Assembly (NCBI GenBank): GCA_902773835.1
Contig: CACYFZ010000006.1
Coordinates: forward strand, 1-63,373
DNA: 63,373 nucleotides
Direction: 5' to 3'
Origin: an uncultured Eubacteriales bacterium
Lineage (GTDB): Bacteria > Bacillota > Clostridia > Peptostreptococcales > Anaerovoracaceae
Shown here: positions 1 to 8,647 of the stretch, one piece after another
How the letters are laid out: every line of letters starts with the position of its first letter
How positions within the stretch are numbered: the first letter of the stretch is position 1
Notes under the pieces: model-generated
Told to the model about the DNA's origin: nothing
Database searches by the model: none
The model's input: only the letters and a program-made list of their open reading frames with translations
Made by a program: the position numbers and the translations under genes

Positions 1-90
1 GACCGCATCACAATTCTAAGGTTTGGAGGATTTTTGGTCAAACGCATAGCGTTCACGGAACCCCACGTCTAACGTGGGGTTTTCTAATAC
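1..90. other. Edge region with perfect hairpin
   Basis: No gene starts here. A perfect 9-bp stem (AACCCCACG at 59-67, CGTGGGGTT at 73-81) with a 5-nt loop is followed by a short T run. It is most simply a terminator for a plus-strand gene ending left of the window. The GGAACCCC...GGGGTTTTC shape also resembles the right-end hairpin of IS200/IS605 elements. Two plus frames stay open from base 1, so a gene fragment cannot be excluded. Confidence 0.35.
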
Positions 91-130
91 AAAAAAAAGA
101 ATGGACTTGCCTTTGCAAGCCCATTCTTTA
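91..130 (-). terminator. Rho-independent terminator of the uxa operon
   Basis: Read on the minus strand, AAAGAATGG pairs with CCATTCTTT around an inner CTTGC/GCAAG stem with one mismatch, and is followed by eight T. It lies about 40 bases downstream of the uxaA stop and closes the operon. Confidence 0.85.
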
Positions 131-170
131 GTTAAGAAGGATTATATAAAGAAAAGTTTCTTTATCTCTT

Positions 171-1649
171 TTACAGAACTACTCCGTCCTTAAATATGGA
201 TATGTCTCTGGCTCCGTGCTCTTCGGACTTCGTCCTGCGTCCGCTTGCGATTTCGAGTACGAAATCCAGGAGTCTGTCTCCTGCAGCATCGAGGCTCTCG
301 CCTTCAGCCACAGTTCCGGCGTTGAAGTCTATCCAATTGCTCTTCTTGTCATAGAGAGCAGTATTAGATGATATCTTTACCGTAGGGGCAGGTGCTCCGA
401 AAGGAGTACCGCGTCCGGTTGTAAAGAGAATTATATGAGCTCCGGAAGCCGTAAGTGCCGTGGCAGATACGAGGTCGTTCCCGGGACCCGTCAGCATATT
501 GAGTCCTTTCTTTACTACAGGATCTGCATAGCCCAGCACATCCACGACCTGAGCGCTTCCGCCCTTTTGAACACAACCGCAGGATTTATCCTCCAGAGTC
601 GTGATGCCTCCCGCTTTATTGCCCGGGCTCGGATTCTCATAGACTACCTGTCCGTGTCTGACGAAGTAGTCTTTGAAATCCTCCACCATCTCTACAGCCT
701 TTTTATATACCTCCTCATTCTCACATCTTGAGAAGAGTATGTTTTCGGCACCGAACATTTCCGGTACTTCAGTCAGAACGGTAGAACCTCCGAGGGCCAC
801 CAATCTGTCCGAGAATCTTCCTACTGTCGGATTGGCGGTTATACCGGAGAGTCCGTCGGAACCTCCGCATTTCATTCCTACGACGAGTTCCGATGCGCTT
901 ATGCTCTCGCGAGTGAATCTTCCGGCATAGTCAGCCAGCTCTGCCAAAAGCTTTGAGCCGGCTTCCATTTCGTCTTCCACATCCTGGCAGACTAGGAATT
1001 TCACTCTCTCATCATCCCACTCTCCGAGTTCCTCTTTAAACTGTTCCTGTGTGAGGTTCTCGCAGCCCAGTGACAATACGAGTACTGCAGCAGCGTTCGG
1101 ATGGCGGACCAGTGATGCTAAAAGCTTTCTTGTCTGCGCATGGTCTTCTCCCATCTGGCTGCATCCGAACGGATGCGGGAATGTGTAAAGCCCTTCTATA
1201 GTACCCGTAACGATATCTTGGTTTTCTCTGACGAGTGCCTGAGCCACACCGTTAACACAGCCTACGGTAGGAATAATCCATATTTCATTTCTGACTCCTG
1301 CTCTACCATCTGATCTTTTGTATCCTTCGAATGTCTTATCGGATACATCAGGCAGTTCAAAAGTCTTGTGATTGTATGAGTACTCAGCTGTTTCTGAAAG
1401 ACCGGTCTTAGTGTTGTGAACGTGCACCCACTCACCTGTCCTGATATCGGATTTCGCATTTCCGATAGGATTTCCGTATTTCACTACGGCAGCTCCCGAG
1501 GATATGTCAGCAAGAGCTATCTTATGCCCTCTTCCGATATCTTCCGCAGCAGTTACTCTTATTCCGTCAACATCTACAGTCTCACCCTTTTTGATATCCG
1601 TGAGGGCTACTGCCACATTGTCGCTCGGATGAATGCGTATCAGCTTCAT
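171..1649 (-). CDS. uxaA: Altronate dehydratase (UxaA)
   Basis: Converts D-altronate to 2-keto-3-deoxygluconate in the galacturonate branch of hexuronate catabolism; cytosolic. The 492-aa protein has the full-length family layout: an N-terminal SAF-like domain (about residues 1-85, starting MKLIRIHPSDNVAVAL), then the galactarate/altronate dehydratase core with conserved KCGGSDGLSGITANP and CGCVQKGG segments, whose cysteines are likely metal ligands. The start is the ATG overlapping the uxaB TGA stop (ATGA), preceded by AAGGAG. It is the last gene of the operon and is followed by a terminator. Function is secure from family and neighbours. Confidence 0.95.
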   Translation of the reverse strand: MKLIRIHPSDNVAVALTDIKKGETVDVDGIRVTAAEDIGRGHKIALADISSGAAVVKYGNPIGNAKSDIRTGEWVHVHNTKTGLSETAEYSYNHKTFELPDVSDKTFEGYKRSDGRAGVRNEIWIIPTVGCVNGVAQALVRENQDIVTGTIEGLYTFPHPFGCSQMGEDHAQTRKLLASLVRHPNAAAVLVLSLGCENLTQEQFKEELGEWDDERVKFLVCQDVEDEMEAGSKLLAELADYAGRFTRESISASELVVGMKCGGSDGLSGITANPTVGRFSDRLVALGGSTVLTEVPEMFGAENILFSRCENEEVYKKAVEMVEDFKDYFVRHGQVVYENPSPGNKAGGITTLEDKSCGCVQKGGSAQVVDVLGYADPVVKKGLNMLTGPGNDLVSATALTASGAHIILFTTGRGTPFGAPAPTVKISSNTALYDKKSNWIDFNAGTVAEGESLDAAGDRLLDFVLEIASGRRTKSEEHGARDISIFKDGVVL

Positions 1650-3079
1650 TTATTCAACTCCTTCATGGCTTCGTACATGCCGACTGAATCAATTTTATCG
1701 AGGTAGGTAACGACTGCTTCTTCGAATCCCGGAATGGCAGCTAGTTCTCCGCCCCACATCTCATCGTTATTAACGACTGCGTGTACGAGAGTCTTATTGT
1801 CATCTCCTCTGTGAGCATCATAGAAGTCGAGCACCCACTGATCGTCTCTTACGAATTCTCCGCCTGCTCTGTAGTATGCAATGTATGCGGCGAATGAGAA
1901 TACGAGTTTTGCAGGAAGCTCACCCGTCTTCTTTACATATCTCTGAACTGTAGGCATAACACGTGCCTTCCATTTAGCTGTGGAATTGAGCGCGATGTCT
2001 GTCAGTCTGTGATCGATGTAAGGGTTGTTGAATCTGTCGATTACGGAATCAGCAAACTCTACGAGCTCATCCTTTGGAAGTTCCAAAGTCGGAATGATCT
2101 CATCAAAGATAGTCTCATTCATGTAATTTCTGATTACGTCATCTTCCATGCACTCGCGTACGATAGACTTGCCTGCCAAATTGGCAGCGAGAACCATGGA
2201 TGTGTGAGCTCCGTTCAGGATTCTTACCTTACGCTCTTTATACGGCATGTGGTCGTCTACGACCAGAATCGGAAGCCCTGCCTTATCTACAGGGAATTCA
2301 TCCTTAATTGACTGTGGTCCTTCGATAACCCAGAAACCGAATACTTCTGCCGTATCGATAATATTGTCCTGATATCCGAGTTCTTCGCAGATAGCAGCTG
2401 CTTCGTCGCGCGGATATCCCGTTACGATCCTGTCTACGAGAGTTGAGCAGAAGATATTCTCTTCATCTACCCACTTTTCGAAATCAGCACCGAGGTTCCA
2501 AAGCTTGATGTATTCCTTTACACAACGCTTAAGTTCGTCACCATTGTGATCGATAAGCTCGCAAGAGAGGACGATGAATCCTTTCAGGCCGAGTTTGAAG
2601 CGCTCATAAAGGAATACCGTAAGCTTTCCCGGGAAGCTTGAAGGAGGAGCATCGTCCGCCTTGCATGAAGGATCGAACTGGATGCCTGCTTCCGTTGTAT
2701 TGGATATGATGAATCTGAGCTCAGGATTCTTTGCATTATCCATAAGTCCTTCGAAATCATCATAAGGATTATTGCATGATTTTACGCAAGAGATAACGCG
2801 CTTTCTGTTTACCTTCTCTCCGTTTTCTCTGCCGCGGAGGAAAAGTGTATAGAGACCTTCCTGCTCATTAATCATAGGAGCAAGTCCCTGTGCAATAGGC
2901 TGAGTCAGTACGACTTTACCGTTAAATCCTGCTTTTTCATTCATCATGTCAATGAAGTAATCTACAAATGCGCGGAGGAAGTTTCCCTCTCCGAACTGAA
3001 GCACGCGTACCGGTGCATCTTCCAGAAGATATCCGTCATATCCCTGGTCTTTAAGTGTCTTGTAACAAAGTTTTTCCAT
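1646..3079 (-). CDS. uxaB: Tagaturonate reductase (UxaB)
   Basis: NADH-dependent reduction of D-tagaturonate to D-altronate, the step between UxaC and UxaA. The 477-aa length is normal for the polyol-specific long-chain dehydrogenase family (mannitol dehydrogenase superfamily). The N-terminal nucleotide-binding segment reads VRVLQFGEGNFLRAF. A family segment RKVRILNGAHTSM (about residue 285) is present, within the region that carries the catalytic residues. A strong AAGGAG precedes the ATG. It follows uxaC by 16 bases and overlaps uxaA by 4. Fructuronate reductase UxuB is a relative, but uxuA/uxuB partners are absent here and uxaA is adjacent, so UxaB is preferred. Confidence 0.93.
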   Translation of the reverse strand: MEKLCYKTLKDQGYDGYLLEDAPVRVLQFGEGNFLRAFVDYFIDMMNEKAGFNGKVVLTQPIAQGLAPMINEQEGLYTLFLRGRENGEKVNRKRVISCVKSCNNPYDDFEGLMDNAKNPELRFIISNTTEAGIQFDPSCKADDAPPSSFPGKLTVFLYERFKLGLKGFIVLSCELIDHNGDELKRCVKEYIKLWNLGADFEKWVDEENIFCSTLVDRIVTGYPRDEAAAICEELGYQDNIIDTAEVFGFWVIEGPQSIKDEFPVDKAGLPILVVDDHMPYKERKVRILNGAHTSMVLAANLAGKSIVRECMEDDVIRNYMNETIFDEIIPTLELPKDELVEFADSVIDRFNNPYIDHRLTDIALNSTAKWKARVMPTVQRYVKKTGELPAKLVFSFAAYIAYYRAGGEFVRDDQWVLDFYDAHRGDDNKTLVHAVVNNDEMWGGELAAIPGFEEAVVTYLDKIDSVGMYEAMKELNK

Positions 3080-3095
3080 TGGTCTTTACTCCTTG

Positions 3096-4529
3096 TTAAA
3101 TCCCAAAATATCTGACTGCATTTTTATAGCTGATACCTTCAACTATCTTCTTAAGTGCCTCATCGTTGGCAGGGTATTCTCCGTTTTCTACCCAATTACC
3201 TACCATGTTGCACATAATTCTTCTGAAGTAATCGTGTCTTGCATAACTGAGGAATGATCTTGAGTCAGTCAGCATTCCCACGAAGTTACCCAAAAGTCCG
3301 AGGTTGGCAAGTGACTGCATCTGAGCCTCCATGCCGCTCTTTGTATCCATGAACCACCATGCGGAACCGAGCTGAATCTTTCCCGGTACCTCATCTGATT
3401 GGAAGCACCCCATCATTGTGGCCAGAACGTCGTTATCTATTCCGTTCAATGAGTAGAGAATTGTCTTAGGGCATTCTCCGTTCATATCGAGGGCTGATAG
3501 GAACTGAGCGATGGATACTCCGCATGTAGTCTGTGCTACCATGTCGAATCCGGTATCCGGTCCCAATCTTCTGTACATTCTCTCATTTGCATTTCTGTAG
3601 CATGAGTAGTGAAGCTGCATTGCGATGCCAAGTCTGTGATATTCTCTTCCGAGGTGCATCAGCACTGCAGTCTGATACTTCTCTGCCTCTTCCTTGCTTA
3701 CTGTCTCACCCTTCATTGCCTTGGCATAAATCTCATTTACCTCAGCCTCCGAAGCTTCTCTGTAAGGTATGTAGTCAAGTCCGTGGTCACTTGCGCGGCA
3801 TCCGAGACTTGCAAAGAACTCAAGCCTCCTTGTCAGTGCCTCACATACGTCCGAGAGGTCTTTAAGGCTGCCCATATCAGCACTCTTTGCAAGTTCATTC
3901 ATATAGTCCGCGAAGCCTTCCTTATCGATGTTGATGGCTTTATCAGGTCTGAATGATGGGCAGACTTTAACCTCTAATGAATTATCCTGAGCGATTTTCT
4001 CGTGCCATTCCAGACTGTCAATAGGATCGTCCGTAGTGCCGATAAATGCTACTTTGGCTTTTTTAATCAGTCCGCGTACGGTCATATCCGGATCGTTTGC
4101 GAGTTTCTCATTACAATAGTTCCAGACTTCCTCTGCAGTTTCCGGTGTCAGAGGTTTTTCATATCCGAAGAACTGTCTGAGTTCGAGATTGCACCAGTGA
4201 TACATAGGATTTCCTATGGCCATCTGGAGTGCGTCTACGAATTTAAGAAATCTCTCGTAGTCAGGTTTGTCACCGGTGATGTAATCCTCACTTACTCCGT
4301 TGGATCTCATTACACGCCACTTATAGTGGTCTCCGAAGTATGTTCCGTCCGGATTCTTTCCGCCCAGCCATACCTCTGCAAGGTTGCCGAAGCGTCTGTC
4401 TTCATAAATCTCTCGCGGGGATATATGACAGTGATAATCAACCAGAGGCAGACTTGAAGCATAGTCATGATAGAGATGCTGCGCAGTCTCTGTCTCCAGT
4501 ATGAAATTCTTATCCATAAACTCTTTCAT
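3096..4529 (-). CDS. uxaC: Uronate isomerase (UxaC)
   Basis: Isomerises D-galacturonate to D-tagaturonate (and glucuronate to fructuronate), entering the pathway. At 477 aa it matches the glucuronate isomerase family of the amidohydrolase superfamily. The N-terminal metal motif is seen as VDYHCHISPREIYED (about residues 31-45), and the family segments FLSALDMNGECPKTILYSLN and MLTDSRSFLSYARHDYFRR are intact. The start ATG lies 5 bases after the eda stop. The Shine-Dalgarno match AAGGA is rather distant, so translation may be coupled to eda. Confidence 0.95.
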   Translation of the reverse strand: MKEFMDKNFILETETAQHLYHDYASSLPLVDYHCHISPREIYEDRRFGNLAEVWLGGKNPDGTYFGDHYKWRVMRSNGVSEDYITGDKPDYERFLKFVDALQMAIGNPMYHWCNLELRQFFGYEKPLTPETAEEVWNYCNEKLANDPDMTVRGLIKKAKVAFIGTTDDPIDSLEWHEKIAQDNSLEVKVCPSFRPDKAINIDKEGFADYMNELAKSADMGSLKDLSDVCEALTRRLEFFASLGCRASDHGLDYIPYREASEAEVNEIYAKAMKGETVSKEEAEKYQTAVLMHLGREYHRLGIAMQLHYSCYRNANERMYRRLGPDTGFDMVAQTTCGVSIAQFLSALDMNGECPKTILYSLNGIDNDVLATMMGCFQSDEVPGKIQLGSAWWFMDTKSGMEAQMQSLANLGLLGNFVGMLTDSRSFLSYARHDYFRRIMCNMVGNWVENGEYPANDEALKKIVEGISYKNAVRYFGI

Positions 4530-4534
4530 TATGA

Positions 4535-5182
4535 TTAACGATCCTTTCTCGCTTCTTTTACAATCTCAACTGATTGTCTGCAAAGATCCGTAATCTCATC
4601 CCATTTGTTATTATCGATGAGATCTGCTGTTACCATGTAGCTTCCGCCGCATGCAGCTATAACAGGTGAAGAAATATAATCTGCTAAATTTTTCAGGGAT
4701 ACGCCTCCGGTAGGCATTACCTTGAACATAGGGAACGGCGCAGACAAAGCTTTAATCTTTGCAAGTCCGCCCGACTGCTCTGCAGGGAAGAATTTTGTAA
4801 CCTTCAGGCCGTATTTCAGTGCCTGATGATAGTCAGTAGCTGTAGTGCATCCCGGGAATACCTCTATTCCCTTCTTCTGTGCATACTCTACGAGTTCTGC
4901 GTCAAATCCCGGTGTGACGATGAATTCTCCGCCTACCTCAAGTACTTTATCTATCTGCTCGGTTGTTGTAACGGTACCTGCACCAACCAGCATCTCAGGG
5001 CATGCTTCTTTCATAAGTTTGATAGCAGTGTCAGCGCCCTCAGCTCTGAATGTAATCTCCGCTACAGGTACTCCGCCTGCGCAAAGAGCTTTACCGAGTG
5101 CTGCCGCATCTCTTTCCGGATGGTTTAATTTAATTACAGGTACTACACCTATCTGTGATATTGTGTCGTGAATCTTGCTCAT
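4535..5182 (-). CDS. eda: KDPG/KHG aldolase (Eda)
   Basis: Cleaves 2-keto-3-deoxy-6-phosphogluconate to pyruvate and glyceraldehyde 3-phosphate, the final committed step after KdgK. The 215-aa protein is a standard-length class I aldolase. The Schiff-base lysine is in VTKFFPAEQSGG, the general base glutamate in VAEITFR, and the phosphate-binding end in FKVMPTGGVSLKN. GGAGG precedes the ATG. It lies between the cyclase-family gene and uxaC in one minus-strand operon. Confidence 0.94.
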   Translation of the reverse strand: MSKIHDTISQIGVVPVIKLNHPERDAAALGKALCAGGVPVAEITFRAEGADTAIKLMKEACPEMLVGAGTVTTTEQIDKVLEVGGEFIVTPGFDAELVEYAQKKGIEVFPGCTTATDYHQALKYGLKVTKFFPAEQSGGLAKIKALSAPFPMFKVMPTGGVSLKNLADYISSPVIAACGGSYMVTADLIDNNKWDEITDLCRQSVEIVKEARKDR

Positions 5183-5199
5183 TTTTTATTCCTCCGCGC

Positions 5200-5949
5200 T
5201 TACTCACTGAACTCCGCCAAACCTTCGATTGCATATACGCGTACCGGGCAGGAATCAAGTCCTACTATCGGAAGCGGTGCAAAGCTTATGAAGAAGCACT
5301 CGGTTTTAAGAAGTTCCAGGTTCTGAAGAACTTCGAGGAAAGTGCAGTTCTTCTCCATAAGAATATCGTGGAAAGGCTTTACGTTTTCTTCATAGTCCTC
5401 TATGGTAACTCCGTCTCCGAAACCTACGCACACTACTCCGCGATCAGCGAGCCACTGTGCTGACTCAGCACCGACATGGAGCCTCTTATCCGTAGGACCG
5501 TTAGTAAGTTCTGTAAAAGGCGGAATCTTATAAGGGCTGTCAATAATTACCGTATCTCCCGGCTTTACTTTATCTCCGAGATGTTTATCGAGGCTCTCTG
5601 CGCTAATCTCTGCGTTCTCCGGAAGAGAATCGATTGTCACATAAAGGCCTCTGCCCATGAACTGAGTGAGCGGAAGTTCGGCTACACTCGGCCATGTTTC
5701 ATCATGATGATAAGGGCACTCACAGTGAGTTCCCAGGTGGCTTGTCAAATCCATGATTGTGTGAAAATCCGGAATAGGACCGCCTGTGTTGAATCTCCAA
5801 AGTCTGCATCTTCTGCTCTCAGTGTTAGGATCGAGAGTTTTAGTCAGATCAACTACATGAAGATTACCCATATTGTATTCTTTCGGCGGCAGATTCTCCG
5901 CTTGTCTCTTAGGATAACCTGCAACCCAGTCATATTTAGCGTTAGACAT
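5200..5949 (-). CDS. Cyclase-family (kynurenine formamidase-like) hydrolase
   Basis: The 249-aa protein belongs to the PF04199-type cyclase family of metal-dependent hydrolases (kynurenine formamidase, isatin hydrolase and relatives). The metal motif normally written HxGTHxDxPxH is present as HLGTHCECPYHH (from about residue 71), so the usual aspartate is replaced by glutamate. A second conserved stretch is GDTVIIDSPYK. AGGAGG precedes the ATG. It lies between a reductase-like gene and eda in a hexuronate operon, which suggests action on a sugar-acid derivative such as a lactone or amide. That substrate is inference; the family alone does not decide it. Confidence 0.8.
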   Translation of the reverse strand: MSNAKYDWVAGYPKRQAENLPPKEYNMGNLHVVDLTKTLDPNTESRRCRLWRFNTGGPIPDFHTIMDLTSHLGTHCECPYHHDETWPSVAELPLTQFMGRGLYVTIDSLPENAEISAESLDKHLGDKVKPGDTVIIDSPYKIPPFTELTNGPTDKRLHVGAESAQWLADRGVVCVGFGDGVTIEDYEENVKPFHDILMEKNCTFLEVLQNLELLKTECFFISFAPLPIVGLDSCPVRVYAIEGLAEFSE

Positions 5950-5996
5950 ATTTTCCTCCTTTATATAAAGATGTCTCTGTCCCGATTGTATAATTC

Positions 5997-6929
5997 TTAT
6001 TCTTTATCTTTGTCGTAAAGCGGTCTGCCCTCAAGTGCGTGAATGATGGCAACTACGGCATCGTGTGTAGGTGTAGGAACGCCTACCTTCTTGCCCGCCG
6101 CCACAACGCTTCCGCTTATTGTGTCAACCTCTGAGCGGCGACCGTTCTTGATATCGCTGTAGATGCTTGTAAGTCCCTTAGGTGCGTTATCGCAAACCTT
6201 CTTAACTTCAGCAAGCTTCTCTTCATAATCGAAGTCCATGCCGAGAGCTTTTGCTACGTCTACAGCCTCACGTACGAGCTTACTGCAGAGCTCCCATGTA
6301 GCCTCGTCAAATGATATGTATCCGAGAGGCATCTGAAGCACGGCAGTAAGTGCAGATGCGGATACATTAGTAAACATCTTATTCCAAATCAGCTTCTGTA
6401 CTTCATCGCTTACCTTAGCTTCGAGTCCGCAAGCGTTAAAAGTATCAGCAACAGGCTGAAAACGATCAGCAGATCCCGTAACACATCCGATGTAAGTCAT
6501 TCCGGAACCGCCGTGGTTTGTAACAGCAGGTGCTGCCACGTTTGCGTTATGCTGAGTAGAAGCAAGGATGATGTTCTCCTGAGCTACAAATTTTCCGAGA
6601 ACATTCTCGTGTCCGCTTCCGTTCTGCATTGTCATAAGGCATGTATTCGGTCCGATAATAGCCTTATTACCGTTGAGTGCGGATTCGGTAAAACGTGAAT
6701 TCAGGAAGATAATAATGAGATCAACCGGATCCATTCCCTCTGTGCTCGTAACTGCACTTGGATGGAAAATATTACTGCTGCCGTCCGGTTCACGAACCTC
6801 TAATCCGACGTTGTTGATCTTATCAACAACCTCAGCGTTGATGTCCACCATAGTAACGTCATTCTCGCGACTGAGATAAGATCCGTAAAGGCCTCCCATA
6901 GCTCCGGCGCCGAGTACTGCAATCTTCAT
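5997..6929 (-). CDS. Ketopantoate reductase-like dehydrogenase
   Basis: A 310-aa NAD(P)-dependent reductase of the ApbA/PanE family. The Rossmann motif GAGAMGGLYG stands at the N-terminus (MKIAVLGAGAMGG), the catalytic lysine is in LIWNKMFTNVSASAL, and the C-terminal domain holds the usual substrate-binding segment. The ATG at 6929 is chosen over an upstream in-frame codon because a perfect AGGAGG sits 7-8 bases before it. It is the first gene of the uxa operon, under the palindromic operator at 6991. Family members reduce many 2-oxoacids besides ketopantoate; here a 2-keto sugar acid is more likely than a role in pantothenate synthesis. Confidence 0.82.
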   Translation of the reverse strand: MKIAVLGAGAMGGLYGSYLSRENDVTMVDINAEVVDKINNVGLEVREPDGSSNIFHPSAVTSTEGMDPVDLIIIFLNSRFTESALNGNKAIIGPNTCLMTMQNGSGHENVLGKFVAQENIILASTQHNANVAAPAVTNHGGSGMTYIGCVTGSADRFQPVADTFNACGLEAKVSDEVQKLIWNKMFTNVSASALTAVLQMPLGYISFDEATWELCSKLVREAVDVAKALGMDFDYEEKLAEVKKVCDNAPKGLTSIYSDIKNGRRSEVDTISGSVVAAGKKVGVPTPTHDAVVAIIHALEGRPLYDKDKE

Positions 6930-6976
6930 AATTACCTCCTTAAGATATAGCAACTGATAAAAATATATGTTATAAT

Positions 6977-7030
6977 TACACAACCAGAATACCAGTATAC
7001 TGGTTATATATCAACCTAAATTTTATAATG
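6977..7030. promoter_or_regulatory. Divergent promoter with GntR-type operator
   Basis: A perfect 14-bp palindrome ACCAGTATACTGGT occupies 6991-7004. On the minus strand a promoter TTGATA-17 nt-TATTCT straddles it, so a bound repressor would block the uxa operon. On the plus strand TATAAT at 7024-7029 has a weak -35 (TGGTTA) inside the palindrome and would serve the cupin gene. The same palindrome and the same flanking TCAACCTAAATTTT recur at 14352. Confidence 0.8.
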
Positions 7031-7070
7031 TTAGAAAAATATTATTCTGTTTAATTAAGGGAGTGACAGC

Positions 7071-7427
7071 ATGATCAGAAGAAGCAACGAAAAAGAAAGT
7101 ATTACTAAGCCTGCACCATTTGACGGCGTTGGTGAAATCACCGTAAGAAGCCTCCTTAACGGGCCTGAGGAAATGGAGAATAAGGGACGTGTTTTCGGAC
7201 ATACAACAGTATATCCGGGTACAACTATCGGACTTCATACCCATACAGGCGACTCAGAGACTTATTACATTCTTTCCGGTAAAGGCACTTATAACGATAA
7301 CGGAAACATTATCGATGTACAGCCGGGAGATGTTTACTACTGCGGTGACGGCCAGGCGCATTCCATCACTGCCACGGATGAAGCCATCGAAATGATCGCT
7401 CTCATTCTTTACACTGACAACAAGTAA
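7071..7427 (+). CDS. Small cupin-domain protein
   Basis: A 118-aa single-domain cupin. The first metal motif is seen as HTHTGDSETYYILSGKG (about residues 55-71), and the second as GDVYYCGDGQAHSI. It may be an isomerase or epimerase of sugar acids or a small-molecule sensor; the sequence does not decide. GGGAG precedes the ATG. It is the only plus-strand gene among the uronate enzymes and is divergent from the uxa operon, sharing its operator region. A bidirectional terminator follows. Confidence 0.8.
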   Translation: MIRRSNEKESITKPAPFDGVGEITVRSLLNGPEEMENKGRVFGHTTVYPGTTIGLHTHTGDSETYYILSGKGTYNDNGNIIDVQPGDVYYCGDGQAHSITATDEAIEMIALILYTDNK

Positions 7428-7451
7428 TAGTTACCGTAAAACACAGCTTAT

Positions 7452-7492
7452 AAGAATAATCCCTCGATGTGAAATCGAGGGGTTATTCTTTA
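7452..7492. terminator. Bidirectional terminator
   Basis: Nested stem AAGAATAA / TTATTCTT closing over CCCTCGAT / ATCGAGGG with loop GTGAA; A and T runs on the two sides. It serves the converging cupin gene and the kdgK operon. Confidence 0.85.
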
Positions 7493-7511
7493 TATCTTTT
7501 TAATTAAGTTT

Positions 7512-8609
7512 CTATCTTTTAACTCTTGCTCCTGCACCACCCATGATGCCCTCTACTTCGTCTACTGTAGCCATGGATGTATCTCCAGGTGTAGTCATAG
7601 CAAGTGCGCCGTGTGCAGCACCGTAGTTAACAGCCTTCTCTGCATCTTCTGTTGTGATGAGGCCGTATACGAGACCGGATGCAAATGAGTCTCCGCCGCC
7701 TACGCGGTCCATGATTTCAAGGCCGTTGTACTCCTTTGAAAGGAATATCTCACCATCAGCCCAGCAAAGTGCTTTCCAGTCATTAACTGTAGCTGTCTTA
7801 ACTGTTCTGAGAGTAGTAGCTACTACCTTGAAGTTAGGATATGTCTTCGCAGCTTCGTTGATCATCTTCTTATATCCCTCAATATTGAGTTCTTTGAGAT
7901 TCTCATCATTACCTTCGATAGCAAATCCGAGGCATGCCGTGAAATCCTCTTCGTTTCCGATCATGACGTCTACGTATTTAGCTACTTCCTGATTAACTTC
8001 CTGAGCCTTCTCGAGGCCGCCTATAGCGCTCCACATTGAAGGTCTGTAGTTCAGGTCGTAAGATACGATTGTTCCGTACTTCTTAGCTGCCTTGCAAGCT
8101 GCGATTACAGTCTCACAAGTCTGCTCTGAAATAGCAGCGTAGATGCCGCCTGTGTGAAGCCATCTGACTCCGAGTTCACCGAAGATGTAATCGAAGTCAA
8201 AATCTTCCGGTGTAGCCTGTGAAATTGCAGTATTGGCTCTGTCTGAGCATCCGACTGCTCCGCGGATACCGAAACCTCTCTCTGTGAAGTTGATTCCGTT
8301 TCTGCAAATTCTGCCGATACCGTCAGTCTTCTTCCAGTTGATGAGATCTGTGCTGACACCGCCCTGCTCGATGAGGTCCTTCATGAGCTTGCCGACTTCA
8401 TTATCGGCGAATGCAGTAAGTACTGCTGTCTTAAATCCGAAGCATTTGTGAAGTCCGCGGATTACGTTATATTCTCCGCCGCCTTCCCAAGCTCTGAATG
8501 ATCTGGCAGTTCTGATTCTGCCTTCACCCGGATCGAGTCTGAGCATTACTTCACCCAGCGATACCGCATCAAAGAGACATTCTTCCTTTGAACGTAAATT
8601 CAGTTCCAT
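7512..8609 (-). CDS. kdgK: 2-Keto-3-deoxygluconate kinase (KdgK)
   Basis: Phosphorylates KDG with ATP to give KDPG, the substrate of Eda. The 365-aa protein is a PfkB/ribokinase-family kinase, slightly longer than the E. coli enzyme. Visible motifs are the N-terminal glycine-rich GGGEYNVIRGL and the C-terminal catalytic DRVGGGDSFASGL with its base aspartate. It is the last gene of the transporter operon, so uptake and phosphorylation are co-expressed while the aldolase and dehydratase are in the partner operon. Confidence 0.92.
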   Translation of the reverse strand: MELNLRSKEECLFDAVSLGEVMLRLDPGEGRIRTARSFRAWEGGGEYNVIRGLHKCFGFKTAVLTAFADNEVGKLMKDLIEQGGVSTDLINWKKTDGIGRICRNGINFTERGFGIRGAVGCSDRANTAISQATPEDFDFDYIFGELGVRWLHTGGIYAAISEQTCETVIAACKAAKKYGTIVSYDLNYRPSMWSAIGGLEKAQEVNQEVAKYVDVMIGNEEDFTACLGFAIEGNDENLKELNIEGYKKMINEAAKTYPNFKVVATTLRTVKTATVNDWKALCWADGEIFLSKEYNGLEIMDRVGGGDSFASGLVYGLITTEDAEKAVNYGAAHGALAMTTPGDTSMATVDEVEGIMGGAGARVKR

Positions 8610-8647
8610 GGTTTATATCTTCTCCTTTGGATTAATTAAATACTTGA

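Noticed and set aside
1..78. C-terminal fragment of a TnpB-type protein
   Set aside because: Two frames are open but too short to show any motif; kept only as a hairpin note.
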